A stretch of DNA of 64,000 bases from Thermotoga sp. Ku-13t (GTDB taxonomy: Bacteria > Thermotogota > Thermotogae > Thermotogales > DSM-5069). Below the pieces are notes generated by a model, which saw nothing but the letters and a program-made list of their open reading frames with translations, was not told where the DNA came from and did no database searches. Where the stretch lies: NCBI RefSeq assembly GCF_011057685.1, contig NZ_LNFY01000009.1:62001-126000 (forward strand). Reading direction: 5' to 3'. This document shows, one piece after another, positions 6,847-15,900 of this stretch. The number at the start of each line of letters is the position of its first letter. The first letter of the stretch is position 1. The position numbers and the translations under genes were made by a program.

Positions 6847-7842
6847 AGGAGGGTGAAAACCTGGCAGAACCCATCTACATCTTCACCAACGGAACGCTGC
6901 GGCGCAAAGACAACAGCCTCGTGCTGGAAACCGAAACAGGGAAGCGTCACATACCCGTTGAGAACGTCGCCGATATAAAAGTTTTTGCGGAAGTGGAGCT
7001 CAACAAGAGGTTGCTGGAGTTCCTCACGCAGAAGAACATCCCCGTTCATTTCTTCAACCACTACGGCTACTACGTCGGAACCTACTATCCCAGAGAATTC
7101 CTCAACAGCGGCCTCGTGGTGTTGAAGCAGGCGGAATTCTACCTCGATCTGAAAAAGCGTACACATCTTGCCCGCAAGTTCGTTGAGGGCTCGGTGAAGA
7201 ACATGATCAGCGTTTTGAAAAACTACGATCGTTCCTCTCTGAAAGAAGCCGTTGAGGCTCTGACCGAGAAACTCCACATACTGGACAGGTGCAACATGAT
7301 CGAAGAGCTGATGGCAATCGAGGGGAACGCGCGAGAAATCTACTACAGGAGCTTCGACAAGATCATCCACGGTCGAGGAGTTCGGATTCGAGCGTCGCAG
7401 TCGCAGACCACCGGAGAACGAGTTGAACGCGCTGATGAGCTTTGGCAACGGACTGCTCTACACCACCGTTCTCTCTGAGATCTACAGAACGCACCTCGAT
7501 CCGAGGATTGGATACCTCCACACCACGAACAACAGGAGCTTCACCTTGAATCTGGACCTGGCCGACGTGTTCAAACCGATCGTCGTGGACAAGCTCATCT
7601 TCACGCTGGTGAACAGAAGGCAGATCAAAGCGAAAGACTTCCACGAGACTGTGGAAGGCATCGCGCTCAAAGACAGCGCAAAGAAGCTCTTTGTGCAGGC
7701 CTTCGAGGAGAAGTTGAAAGAGAGCGTCTATTCCAGGCGTCTCAAACGGTACGTCTCACGCAGGACACTGATAAGGATGGAGGCCTACAAGCTGGAGAAA
7801 CACATCCTCGAAGACGAACCTTACGAACCGTACGTGGAGTGA
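6843..7842 (+). pseudogene. cas1: Cas1 integrase, type I-B, interrupted by one frameshift
   Basis: Cas1 is the metal-dependent integrase that inserts spacers. The first frame runs IYIFTNGTLRRKDNS to FDKIIHG, including the catalytic glutamate region MAIEGNAREIYY. After GGT at about 7371 one extra base shifts the frame; the true sequence EEFGFERRSRRPPENELNALMSFGNGLLY is in the next frame. That frame carries the catalytic histidine region (DPRIGYLHTTNNRSF) and the acidic LDLADVFKPIVVDKL, and ends at 7842. Joined, the protein is about 332 residues, normal for the family. GTG 6843 overlaps the cas4 stop; CTG 6861, nearer the AGGAGGG site, is an alternative. If the frameshift is real, the I-B system cannot acquire spacers with its own Cas1. 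Confidence 0.88.
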
Positions 7843-7848
7843 TGCGGT

Positions 7849-8112
7849 GTGTATCTGATCCTCACTTACGACGTCGAAGAAAAGCGTGTCGCGAAGGTTC
7901 TGAAGGTGTGCAGGAAGTATTTGAACTGGGTGCAGAACTCGGTCTTCGAAGGTCAGATCACCGAAGCGAAGTTCGAAAAACTCAAACTCGAACTCGAAAG
8001 GACCATGAACCCCGAGACGGATTCGGTCAGGTTCTACGTGCTGAGAGACGCAAGTTCTTTCAAACTCGAAGTTCTCGGCTCGGACAAATCCGAGAGCTTC
8101 CAGATCTACTGA
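7849..8112 (+). CDS. cas2: Cas2, type I-B
   Basis: An 87-residue ferredoxin-fold protein that forms the structural core of the Cas1-Cas2 integrase. It starts at GTG 7849 with YLILTYDVEEKRVAKVLKVC (the YDV aspartate is the family hallmark) followed by RKYLNWVQNSVFEG and a C-terminal FQIY. It lies 6 bases after cas1. It is intact, unlike cas1 upstream and cas8b downstream. Confidence 0.93.
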   Translation: MYLILTYDVEEKRVAKVLKVCRKYLNWVQNSVFEGQITEAKFEKLKLELERTMNPETDSVRFYVLRDASSFKLEVLGSDKSESFQIY

Positions 8113-8125
8113 GGAGTGGTGCTTC

Positions 8126-9837
8126 ATGCTGTCAAAGGTCATCGAGATCGGCAGAGTCTTCAAAAGTGAGGAAGACTACAAAAACTTCGCAGAATCGATC
8201 GAGCACGAAAAGGGGATCGTCTTGGTCTTCAACCACGATCCTGTGGAGTACTTGTACGCGCGCGTGGACGAGAGGCCCTCGGACTGGACCACGCTCCTGT
8301 TCGTGAATCAGAAGGGCAACGTTTCGGGCAGATCATGCACGGTGAACCTCGAGCTGAGCACCGATTCGAAGATCGCGGAGAAAGTCGAGAGAGCGCTCGA
8401 AAAACTCTCAGACTTTTTCGAAGGAGCAGAGCTTGGTGCGTACAAAGACGAGATCGAAAAAAGAAAAGCATCATCGTTGAAGACATCAAAGAAAAGGCCG
8501 TTCAGCTCAGACAATCCGGTCAACGGATGGCCTATCTGAGCATCTGCGTTCTGAAAGACGGCGAAGAGCTCAGGCCGGCACACATAGAAGCCTTCAGAAA
8601 CCAGTTCATGAAGCGGGTCTCACGTAAGATGGTAGAAACTTCCGAACTCGGAACGTGCGCGTTCTGTGGAAGGTGCGGCTACGTGTCCGCGACGGTGAAC
8701 GAAGCGTTCAAGTTCGCCACGTTCGACAAACCCGGCTTCTGTCCGAGCTTGAGGAAGCAGGACGCGACGAAGGTCCTGCCCATCTGCAGTGAATGCATGA
8801 CCTATCTGAAGAACGGCGCGAACAGGATCATGAAGAATCTTTCTCTGGACTTTCTCAACGTGAAGTTGTGGATAATTCCGTCACTCCTGCGGCGGGACGA
8901 CGGACTCCTCGAAAAAGTCGTGAAGTCCATCGAGTCGACCGTTGGAGAGTACAGAGACTTCGCACGGAACGAAACGAGGATAGTGCGAGCGCTCTCCCAG
9001 ATCGATGAACAGGTGTTCTACGATTTCGTGTTCGTGTCCATCAAACAGAGCCAGCAACGGATCGAGCTGCACCTCACCCAGATCTCTCCAACGAGGTTGA
9101 AGCTCCTCGTGGACGCATCGAAACGTGTGGGCGAGAGGCAGACCTTGAACGAAAACGAGCTTCCAACGGTGGAGAGGATGTGGCATCTCTACCAGAAACC
9201 GGCGCGCAGAACCCTCGCGGGCAAGAATTACTTCGCTCTGGTGAGGTCCGTCTTCCACGGCGAAAACTACAGCTACCAGAGGTTCCTGTGGCACTGCATG
9301 GACACGCTGAGGAAAACGGTGTTCTCGGGTGACGAGAAGAACAAACTCAGCGCGACCAGGTCCCTGGCGAGGCAGATCTTCGCGTGCGTGCTGTATCTCA
9401 ACTCGATCGACGTGTTCAATTTTCGGGAGGTGAAGGGCGACGTGAGCGAAAACTTCGCCGAGCGTTTCTTCGAGAAATTTCCGGAATTCTTCAACCACCC
9501 ATGGAAGAAGGCCGTCTTCCTCACGGGTGTGCTCACCGGAAAGCTCCTTTCGATCCAGTACGCGAAACGCCAGGCCACACCGTTCTTCAACAAGCTGAAG
9601 GGCCTGAAGATGAACATTCGAGACGTTCAAGCGCTCGTTCCTGAGATAAGGAACAAGCTGCAACAGTACGGTGCGTTCGGAAACTGGGCGCAGGAACTGA
9701 TCCGCCTGATCGGACACTACTACATGCTCTGTGGAGACTGCAAGGTCGGGATCGACGAATTGAACTTCGTCTTCACGCTCGGAATGGCTTATTCGAACGG
9801 CGAGAATTTCACAGTGAAGGAGGATGAGAACGCATGA
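8126..9837 (+). pseudogene. cas8b: Cas8b (Csh1/TM1802 family) large Cascade subunit, one frameshift
   Basis: Large subunit of the I-B Cascade complex, which recognises the PAM and recruits Cas3. ATG 8126 begins LSKVIEIGRVFKSEEDYKNF. At the A6 run at 8458-8463 one base is missing: one more A joins KDEIEK to KSIIVEDIKEKAVQLRQSGQ, and the frame then runs to 9837, about 570 residues in all. A zinc-binding cluster is seen (CAFCGRCGY ... GFCPSLRKQ ... LPICSECMTYL), typical of the TM1802 family. The ATGA at its end overlaps cas7 by four bases. Without correction the main frame would lack the first 115 residues. Like cas1, this could be an A-run sequencing error rather than decay. Confidence 0.85.
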
Positions 9838-10733
9838 ACCATGCTTTCAAAAACAGATCCGAAATCCTGTTCCTCTACGACTGCAAGTGGGCCAATCCGA
9901 ACGGCGATCCACTGGATGAGAACAAACCTCGCATCGACGAAGAGACAGAAAGGTGCATCGTGACGGACGTGAGACTGAAGAGGACCACGAGGGACGAATG
10001 GCAGTCCTGGGGAGAGGTCTTGTGGGTCAGCGGCGAGAACGTGAATCCCAAAGAGAGGCGCAAAGAACTTGGTATCGAGAGAAAGGAAGACGCACTGAAA
10101 CTTTTGGATGTGAGACTCTTCGGTGCGGTCATACCCATGAAAGACCGCGCGGACACCTCGTACACCGGACCGGTGCAGTTCAGATTCGGAAGCTCGCTCC
10201 ATTCGGTGAAGGTCGTTTACCAGCAAGGGACTGCCGCGTTCACGACCAGGGATGCCCAGCAGAGGAGCTTCAGGGAAGAATACCTCGTTCCGTACGCTCT
10301 GATCTGTTTCTACGGTATCGCCAACGAAAACATGGCGAAGATAACAGGCGCGAGCGAGGAGGATATGAAAAAGCTTCTGAAAGGCATGTGGCTCGGCACC
10401 AAGAACCTCATAACGCGTTCTAAGATGGAGCACAACCCGAGGTTGCTCTTGAGGATCGTTTACAAAGAGAACGGCAACTGGCACATTGGAGAACTCGATT
10501 CGTACCTGAAACTCGTCACAGAGGTCGACGAAAAGAGCATCAGGGACGTTTCGCAGGTGAGCCTGGACGTGACAGAACTTCTCAAAATTCTGGATCAACA
10601 CAGAGACAGGATAGAGGGGATCGAGCTCAAAGAAGATGGCAGACTGAAGCTCCTCCACAACAAAGAAAGGATCGAGCTGGCCCACAAGCTCCAGCAGATG
10701 GGCTTCAGAGTGGAGGTACTGGATCTTCCATGA
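9834..10733 (+). CDS. cas7: Cas7 (Csh2-type) backbone subunit, type I-B
   Basis: RAMP-fold backbone subunit that polymerises along the crRNA. The 299-residue protein begins with the family signature RSEILFLYDCKWANPNGDP, followed by PRIDEETERCIVTDVRLKR (strand and thumb region, with the family's NPNGDP and D.R.KR residues) and VRLFGAVIPMKDRADTSYTGP, which carries the usual (S/T)xTGPVQ motif. It overlaps cas8b and cas5 by four bases each (ATGA), so the effector genes are translationally coupled. It appears intact. Confidence 0.93.
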   Translation: MNHAFKNRSEILFLYDCKWANPNGDPLDENKPRIDEETERCIVTDVRLKRTTRDEWQSWGEVLWVSGENVNPKERRKELGIERKEDALKLLDVRLFGAVIPMKDRADTSYTGPVQFRFGSSLHSVKVVYQQGTAAFTTRDAQQRSFREEYLVPYALICFYGIANENMAKITGASEEDMKKLLKGMWLGTKNLITRSKMEHNPRLLLRIVYKENGNWHIGELDSYLKLVTEVDEKSIRDVSQVSLDVTELLKILDQHRDRIEGIELKEDGRLKLLHNKERIELAHKLQQMGFRVEVLDLP

Positions 10734-11425
10734 GGGTGCTGGTGTTCGACGTGTTCGGCAGATACGCGTTGTTCCGCCGTAGCTACACCACCACGAGCTC
10801 CACCAGCTACGACTTTCCTCCCCGAACCGCGGTGTGTGGGCTGATGGGTGCAGTGCTCGGATTGACCAACAAAACGAGCGATTCGAGCGAACATCTGAGG
10901 CACTTCGACTCGGCACACATCGCCCTGAGGCTGTTGAAGCCTGTCAGAAAGACGTGCCTCGGTGTGAACTACGTGGAAACGAAAACTGGCAAAGAAAACC
11001 GAACGCAGATCCTGCTCGAAGTCATAAAAGACCCCGCTTACAGGATCTACGTCAGCGAGTTCGAACTGTTCGAACAGTTGCAAAAGCACCTTCGAAATAG
11101 CACCTGTGTCTACACGCCATACCTTGGCCAGGCACAGATGATCGCCACGCTCAGATTCGTGGGAGTGCACGAACTGAAGGAAGTTCCAGCTCCCCAAAAG
11201 GTTCACAGCGTGATCAAACAACTGGAGGGTTTGAAGGTGAAACCTGAGGAGAACCTCGTCATCGTCAGGGAGACGATGGTGCTGAACATGGACAACGAGC
11301 GACGCCCAACAGAGTACGCAACGTACTGGGTGGAGAAGAACGCGAAGGCTCTGGAAGTTCTGAACTATCCAGGGAAGATCTACAGGGTCGAAGGGCTGGG
11401 CGAGTGTGTATGCTGGATGGACTGA
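10730..11425 (+). CDS. cas5: Cas5 (Cas5h/Cas5b) subunit, type I-B
   Basis: RAMP protein that caps the 5' handle of the crRNA in Cascade. The 231-residue product starts RVLVFDVFGRYALFRRSYTT, continues with SYDFPPRTAVCGLMGAVLGL (the conserved PPRTA..G glycine-rich region of Cas5 proteins) and ends EGLGECVCWMD. It overlaps cas7 by four bases and the start of cas3 by about 20. Cas5 is normally non-catalytic in I-B, where Cas6 cuts the repeat RNA; no I-B cas6 is present here. Confidence 0.92.
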   Translation: MRVLVFDVFGRYALFRRSYTTTSSTSYDFPPRTAVCGLMGAVLGLTNKTSDSSEHLRHFDSAHIALRLLKPVRKTCLGVNYVETKTGKENRTQILLEVIKDPAYRIYVSEFELFEQLQKHLRNSTCVYTPYLGQAQMIATLRFVGVHELKEVPAPQKVHSVIKQLEGLKVKPEENLVIVRETMVLNMDNERRPTEYATYWVEKNAKALEVLNYPGKIYRVEGLGECVCWMD

Positions 11426-13638
11426 AATCTCATCCGGATCGATCGTTGATCGATCATCTTCTTGGAACCGCGAGGAGGGCAGAGGAGAAGGGGAGGATCA
11501 TCGAATGGAGCGTCCTCGGTCTGGACAGGGATCGTGCACTGGAAATGCTGAGAATCTGCGCGCTTTCTCATGATTTTGCCAAAGCCTGCGCGGACTTTCA
11601 GGACTATTTGAAAAATGAACGAAGGCACGTTTCGCACGCTCCCCTCTCCTCGCTCGTTTGCTATCTTGTCCTGAAGAAAAAAGGCTTCGACAGGAAACTC
11701 TCAGCCTTCGCTTACTTCACTGTCAGGTACCACCATGGAACGCTTCCAAACTTCGGCCTGCAACAGGAAATCACAGAAAGCGACCTTCAAACCTTCCAGA
11801 GACAGTTCGGCACGATGCCTCGCAGCTTCCTCGACTGGTTCTCCAAAACAGTCGGTTGTGGTATGGATGGATCGATCGTGGAAATCGCGAAAGAGATCGA
11901 TCAGAACATCGCAGAGATCTCTCTGTTGCACGACTTCTCCATTCAGGATTACGTTCTTCTGCACACACTGTACTCCATCCTGGTCTCTTCGGACAGGGAA
12001 GACGCGGCGCTGAAAGATTCACAGATCCGAATCGAAAGGAAACTGACTCTCGATCTTCTCGAACGCTACGTTTCTCGCTTACCGAGCAACACGCCCATGG
12101 ATGGCGTAAGAAAACAGTTCGGCGAGACCGTGAAACAGAGGCTGGATCGGATCGGTTCGAACATCGTCGCCGTGACCGCTCCCACTGGCATAGGAAAAAC
12201 GCTCGCGAACCTGAGACTGGCCCTCTCGCTCGCGGACGACAACAGCCTGATCGTTTACGCTCTGCCGTTCATAAACATAATCGATCAGACGATTCAAACC
12301 CTTCATAGCATCCTCTCAGAAACACAGTTCGACGCGACCACGGTCCTTCCGTACCACCATCTGGCGGACCCGAGGTACGAAGATCCCCTGTACGAGCAGC
12401 AGTCGATCCAGCATGTGCTCATAAACGGCTGGCGCTCGCAGATCGTCGTGACCACGTTTGTTTCGCTCTTCGAATCTCTGTTCACCAACAGGAGAGTGCC
12501 CTTCTTTCACAGACTGCTGAACTCGGTGATCGTGCTTGACGAGGTCCAGTCGATCCCGCACAGGTACTGGAAACCACTGGCGAGCCTGCTGGAGACCTTG
12601 AGCCGGTTGAACTGCAAGATCATCCTCTGCACCGCGACACAGCCAATGCTGTTCGAGAATGTCCAGCCTCTCGTTCAGGAGGACTTCCACCTGAACAGGA
12701 CAAGAGTGCAACTCTGTGGAGAAATCGACTTTGAAGGCTTCAAAGAGCGAGTCCTCCACCTTGCGAGGAACTGTTTGAAGGAGAACAAAAGCTTGCTCGT
12801 GGTTCTGAACACGATAAGGGAAGCTAGAGAAACCTACGAAGCGCTGAAGGCTTTGAAAGACGAGGCCGAGCTGTACTATCTGTCTTCGCACGTGGTACCG
12901 AAACGCAGGATCGAGAGAATAAACGCGATGAAGAAAGACCGTTCATCGAAGGTGTGTGTGAGCACGCAGGTGGTCGAGGCCGGGGTCGATCTGTCCTTCG
13001 ACGTGGTGGTGCGCGACGAGGCACCGCTGGACAGCGTCTTCCAGGTCGCCGGAAGGTGCAACAGGAACTTCTCCAGACCGGTGGGAGAAGTCTACCTGTA
13101 CCGTGTTCGGGACGAAAGAACCGGCCGCTTCTTCTCTTCGTACATCTACGATCCCTTACTGATCGACGCGACGAGGAAGATCCTGAAAGACCGCGAGGTT
13201 CAGGAGAAAGACTTCTTCAATTTGTCGACACAGTACTTCTCTTTCCTGAAGAAACACGCCAATCTGGACAGGGAAAACCTCATGGAGCAGATAGAAGGGC
13301 TCAGATTTGAAGACATGGCGAACAGCTTCCGCCTCATAGACAGGAATTTCCAGACTGTCAGCATTTTCATCGAGTACGATGAAGAGGCGAAACAGCTGAG
13401 AGAACAGTTGAAGAACGCTCTGAATTCGAAAATGGAAAAGTTCGAAAAGATAGCGCTCATCGCCAGACTCCTGAAGAGGATGTCCAGCTACACGATAGAC
13501 GTACCTATCACGAGTGAAGAACTCAAAGGAGCCTTGCTCTTCGAGAACGGCTTCATGGTAATGACGCATGACAACCTCGAACTCTGGTACGACGAAGAGA
13601 CCGGTTTCAAGAGGTCAGAAGAAACCATGATATTCTGA
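11404..13638 (+). CDS. cas3: Cas3 HD nuclease-helicase, type I-B
   Basis: Effector that unwinds and degrades target DNA once Cascade binds. The 744-residue protein has an N-terminal HD nuclease domain (SLIDHLLGTARRAE, then ALSHDFAKACADF with the HD pair) and a superfamily 2 helicase: Walker A TAPTGIGKT (about 258-266), DEVQ box VLDEVQSIP, ATQP motif III, STQVVEAGVDLSFD motif V and QVAGRCNR motif VI. GTG 11404 starts inside cas5; ATG 11410 is an alternative. It is the last gene of the I-B operon and is followed by the CRISPR leader. It is complete and full length for a Cas3 with both domains. Confidence 0.95.
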   Translation: MCMLDGLKSHPDRSLIDHLLGTARRAEEKGRIIEWSVLGLDRDRALEMLRICALSHDFAKACADFQDYLKNERRHVSHAPLSSLVCYLVLKKKGFDRKLSAFAYFTVRYHHGTLPNFGLQQEITESDLQTFQRQFGTMPRSFLDWFSKTVGCGMDGSIVEIAKEIDQNIAEISLLHDFSIQDYVLLHTLYSILVSSDREDAALKDSQIRIERKLTLDLLERYVSRLPSNTPMDGVRKQFGETVKQRLDRIGSNIVAVTAPTGIGKTLANLRLALSLADDNSLIVYALPFINIIDQTIQTLHSILSETQFDATTVLPYHHLADPRYEDPLYEQQSIQHVLINGWRSQIVVTTFVSLFESLFTNRRVPFFHRLLNSVIVLDEVQSIPHRYWKPLASLLETLSRLNCKIILCTATQPMLFENVQPLVQEDFHLNRTRVQLCGEIDFEGFKERVLHLARNCLKENKSLLVVLNTIREARETYEALKALKDEAELYYLSSHVVPKRRIERINAMKKDRSSKVCVSTQVVEAGVDLSFDVVVRDEAPLDSVFQVAGRCNRNFSRPVGEVYLYRVRDERTGRFFSSYIYDPLLIDATRKILKDREVQEKDFFNLSTQYFSFLKKHANLDRENLMEQIEGLRFEDMANSFRLIDRNFQTVSIFIEYDEEAKQLREQLKNALNSKMEKFEKIALIARLLKRMSSYTIDVPITSEELKGALLFENGFMVMTHDNLELWYDEETGFKRSEETMIF

Positions 13639-13778
13639 AAAACATCTTCGCTGGCTGAACTTTCTCGGATTAATCTTTCTGTAATAGTGAAGACATATTT
13701 AGAGGGGAAACCCCCAGATCTCGAAAACCAAATATCTACATTCCAGGAATATATCACTTTCAGTTAGATGCGACTAAT

Positions 13779-13869
13779 CATTGTGAAAAAATCTAGTAAA
13801 CACAATGAAGAATCGTGAGATGATCAATTTCAATAGCACTTTCATCAACTTTGTGAAAAATCACAAAGT
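13779..13869. promoter_or_regulatory. Two inverted repeats in the I-B leader (TTGTG...CACAA type)
   Basis: CATTGTG (13779-13785) and CACAATG (13801-13807) form an inverted repeat with a 15-base spacer. ACTTTGTG (13848-13855) and CACAAAGT (13862-13869) form a second with a 6-base loop. Both carry the same TTGTGAAAAA core. They could be a binding site for a regulator or integration factor, or a weak terminator for cas3. No gene is seen in 13639-14083. Confidence 0.45.
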
Positions 13870-13936
13870 GGCACGCTCAAATGTTACAGCAACCCATGAA
13901 AAACGGCACTTTTCGACCAAACCTCCGATAGCCGAA

Positions 13937-13952
13937 AAACCCCCGGGGGTTT
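13937..13952. repeat. Perfect 16-bp palindrome in the I-B leader
   Basis: AAACCCCCGGGGGTTT reads the same on both strands with no loop. It lies in the leader about 130 bases upstream of the first repeat. A protein-binding site or a cruciform is possible; it has no U-run for termination. Confidence 0.5.
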
Positions 13953-14037
13953 CCCCCAGACCCATCAAAGCGAGCAAACGCGCACTCAAAGTGACTTCTC
14001 GCACGATTTACCACCCTCCGGACATACACTTAGACGA

Positions 14038-14065
14038 TTGCACCCCCACTTTGATGTGGTATAAT
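14038..14065 (+). promoter_or_regulatory. Leader promoter of the I-B CRISPR array
   Basis: TTGCAC at 14038-14043 and TATAAT at 14060-14065 are 16 bases apart. Transcription would begin about 10 bases before the first repeat at 14084, as expected for a pre-crRNA promoter reading rightwards. Confidence 0.7.
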
Positions 14066-14083
14066 CTAATTGAATCGTAATGG

Positions 14084-14315
14084 GTTTCAATCGAACCTTA
14101 GAGGGATGGAAACTCCTATTGACTTGAAGTGTACTTTTACCCACATCATCGTTTCAATCGAACCTTAGAGGAATGGAAACCAGACTTCACACCCCCACAA
14201 AATGTCAAATTCACTACCGTTTCAATCGAACCTTAGAGGGATGGAAACAGGGTGACGCCGTTGGTGGCACAATCCCAGAATGCGTGTTTCAACCGAGCCT
14301 CAGATGGATAGAAGC
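14084..14315 (+). CRISPR. Short CRISPR array, I-B type: 3 repeats plus one decayed repeat, 3 spacers
   Basis: 30-base repeats at 14084-14113, 14151-14180 and 14219-14248. They begin GTTTCAATCGAACC and end GGATGGAAAC, except that the second has GAATGGAAAC. A decayed terminal copy at 14286-14315 begins GTTTCAACCGAGCC and ends GATAGAAGC. Spacers are 37, 38 and 37 bases. The repeat closely resembles the T. maritima repeat. The leader and promoter lie to the left and the decayed repeat to the right, so the array is transcribed rightwards. So few spacers agrees with an adaptation module that is damaged or rarely active. Confidence 0.93.
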
Positions 14316-14768
14316 GCCCCTTTCAGTTCGTGCCATCTCGCATTTGATGAACTTCGAGGTGTTGAGGTCCACACAGATGCCGTGGGGTTACCCATCAAGA
14401 CAAAGAGTTTTGATCGATTCCCGCTGCTGCGAAAGTGTCCGCTCGTCAGTTTCCTGCCCGCATGATTTGTGTTTCGATTGCACGCTGCGGTATGAGAAAA
14501 GATCCGACCGAAACAGCCTCGCTGTGTTTGAGTCGAACGTCGGAAAAGATGCGAAGCTGATATGTGGTCCAGATGAAGCTCGCAGACCATTCGGTGAGAA
14601 ACCAGGCCTCAATGTTGTGAGGGGTTTCACCCTGGCCGGGAGTGCCTGATATTTCCGAAAGATCGCGAAAGAAGCGAGCGCCTCCCCACGATGCGGAAGG
14701 ATCGAACATCGATGGCGGATTCTTTCTAAAATCCTTTCATACTGATCCATAGAAAGGTGGGCATATGT
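14316..14768. other. Gene-free stretch after the I-B array
   Basis: Open frames on both strands exist here, but their codon use is unlike the neighbours and they have no ribosome sites. A weak match to the repeat (GTTTCGATTGCACG at 14471) has about 17 of 30 matching positions but is not in register with the array. I see no convincing gene, promoter or terminator. Confidence 0.4.
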
Positions 14769-14933
14769 GTGGAAGGTTTTCTGGTTTTCTTCACCATCTA
14801 TCTGGTGATCGCATTCATCGCAGTTATCAGGGGGCAGATTCGACGTGTCAAGCGTACAAAGGCGCAAATCACGATCATGAAGAAGATCGAGGAAAGGCTC
14901 AGACAGAAAAAAGATAGGGGCGATCACAAATGA
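14769..14933 (+). CDS. Small single-pass membrane protein (54 aa)
   Basis: Not a long open frame but well supported. GTG 14769 follows AAAGGTGG, and the product has one transmembrane helix (EGFLVFFTIYLVIAFIAVI) followed by a strongly basic tail (RGQIRRVKRTKAQITIMKKI, then EERLRQKKDRGDHK). The in-frame GTG 14757 is an alternative. Its stop overlaps the start of the next gene (ATGA), so both are translated together. The basic cytoplasmic tail could bind the partner protein or nucleic acid. No family recognised. Confidence 0.55.
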   Translation: MEGFLVFFTIYLVIAFIAVIRGQIRRVKRTKAQITIMKKIEERLRQKKDRGDHK

Positions 14934-15895
14934 GATTCATCGCGGTGATTGTTTCGACGTTTCTCGGCCTTCTTGTGATTGTCCTGCTCGTGTTCGCTGT
15001 GATAGGGGCAGTCACCGGCATCGAGCTGCTGACTGAACGCGCGATAAAGAAGGCGAAGAAGAGGATATTCCAATCTGAAGTGGCAGGACCTGTCGAATAC
15101 GAAGTCGACTACGTTCCGAGGAACGAAACCGATACCACCCTGTTCTATCTAAGCCACGTCGGAAGCGTTTGTTTCTTCGAGGAGAATCGTAAGTATCCCG
15201 AAACCATACTGCTGTACGTGAAAAAAGATGACAGGACGATGCTCCAGTTTGCGATCGAGATGTTCGGAGAAAGCTACAAAATCTTCAACGACAGCGCGGT
15301 GTTCCGTCTGAACGCGAACGAAAAGAAAATCCCGCTCGACCTGTTCATGGCGGATTGCCGCAGAGAGATGCGTGAAGCGATGCGCTTCGCCCTGGACAGG
15401 TGGTTCACTCCCCGCGAGTTCGCAGATTACGTGAAGCTGGTGATCCTCAGGGTAATGATCAGATATTCAGGTGTGTACAAAAAGTTTCGCAGGCTGTATT
15501 CGGGCACGATCCACTACGAAGCGTTCACGCAGTTTCTGCCCCTTCTCAGAGATGTCGCGATCGAAAACTTCGAAGGATCGCTTTCCGGGTCTGATCCTTA
15601 CCGAGAATTCGAAAAGATCGATTTCTACAGGTTCATCAGGAGTTTGCTGCACGCCATCGAGATGGACGAAGAAATCGAAGAGACGGTCCATCCCGTTTTC
15701 CAAAGGGAACTGGGTATCATAAGACGGTGCATCCTTGCGGTATGTCTGAACGACGAACAGAAACTTTCAGAGCTTTTGAGATTCTACTCCAAACGCACCC
15801 ACGTGCTGGCGGTGTATCTGTACTTCGTGCTGGCAAACGAGTCCGTCTTTCAGCGTTCCTTGGACAGTCTCTTCGATTCGCTGAGATCTCTCTGA
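14930..15895 (+). CDS. Membrane-anchored protein of unknown function (321 aa)
   Basis: Begins with one long hydrophobic helix (residues about 4-30, IAVIVSTFLGLLVIVLLVFAVI), then a basic segment (AIKKAKKRIF) and about 280 soluble residues with many helices and no recognised motif. An aromatic, acidic segment (DRTMLQFAIEMFGESYKIF) and a Cys in MADCRREMREAM are seen. It starts within the stop of the preceding small membrane protein. The pair lies just downstream of the I-B array but has no recognised link to CRISPR. No Walker motif, HExxH or nuclease signature was found. Confidence 0.6.
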   Translation: MRFIAVIVSTFLGLLVIVLLVFAVIGAVTGIELLTERAIKKAKKRIFQSEVAGPVEYEVDYVPRNETDTTLFYLSHVGSVCFFEENRKYPETILLYVKKDDRTMLQFAIEMFGESYKIFNDSAVFRLNANEKKIPLDLFMADCRREMREAMRFALDRWFTPREFADYVKLVILRVMIRYSGVYKKFRRLYSGTIHYEAFTQFLPLLRDVAIENFEGSLSGSDPYREFEKIDFYRFIRSLLHAIEMDEEIEETVHPVFQRELGIIRRCILAVCLNDEQKLSELLRFYSKRTHVLAVYLYFVLANESVFQRSLDSLFDSLRSL

Positions 15896-15900
15896 TCCAA

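Noticed and set aside
8881-10916. Long minus-strand open frames (278 and 375 residues) over cas8b, cas7 and cas5
   Set aside because: Antisense shadows of well-supported cas genes with biased codon third positions.
14471-14500. Possible further decayed I-B repeat (GTTTCGATTGCACG...)
   Set aside because: Only about 17 of 30 positions match and it is not at the array spacing.
14173-14649. 158-residue open frame across the end of the I-B array
   Set aside because: It begins inside a CRISPR repeat and has no motif or ribosome site.
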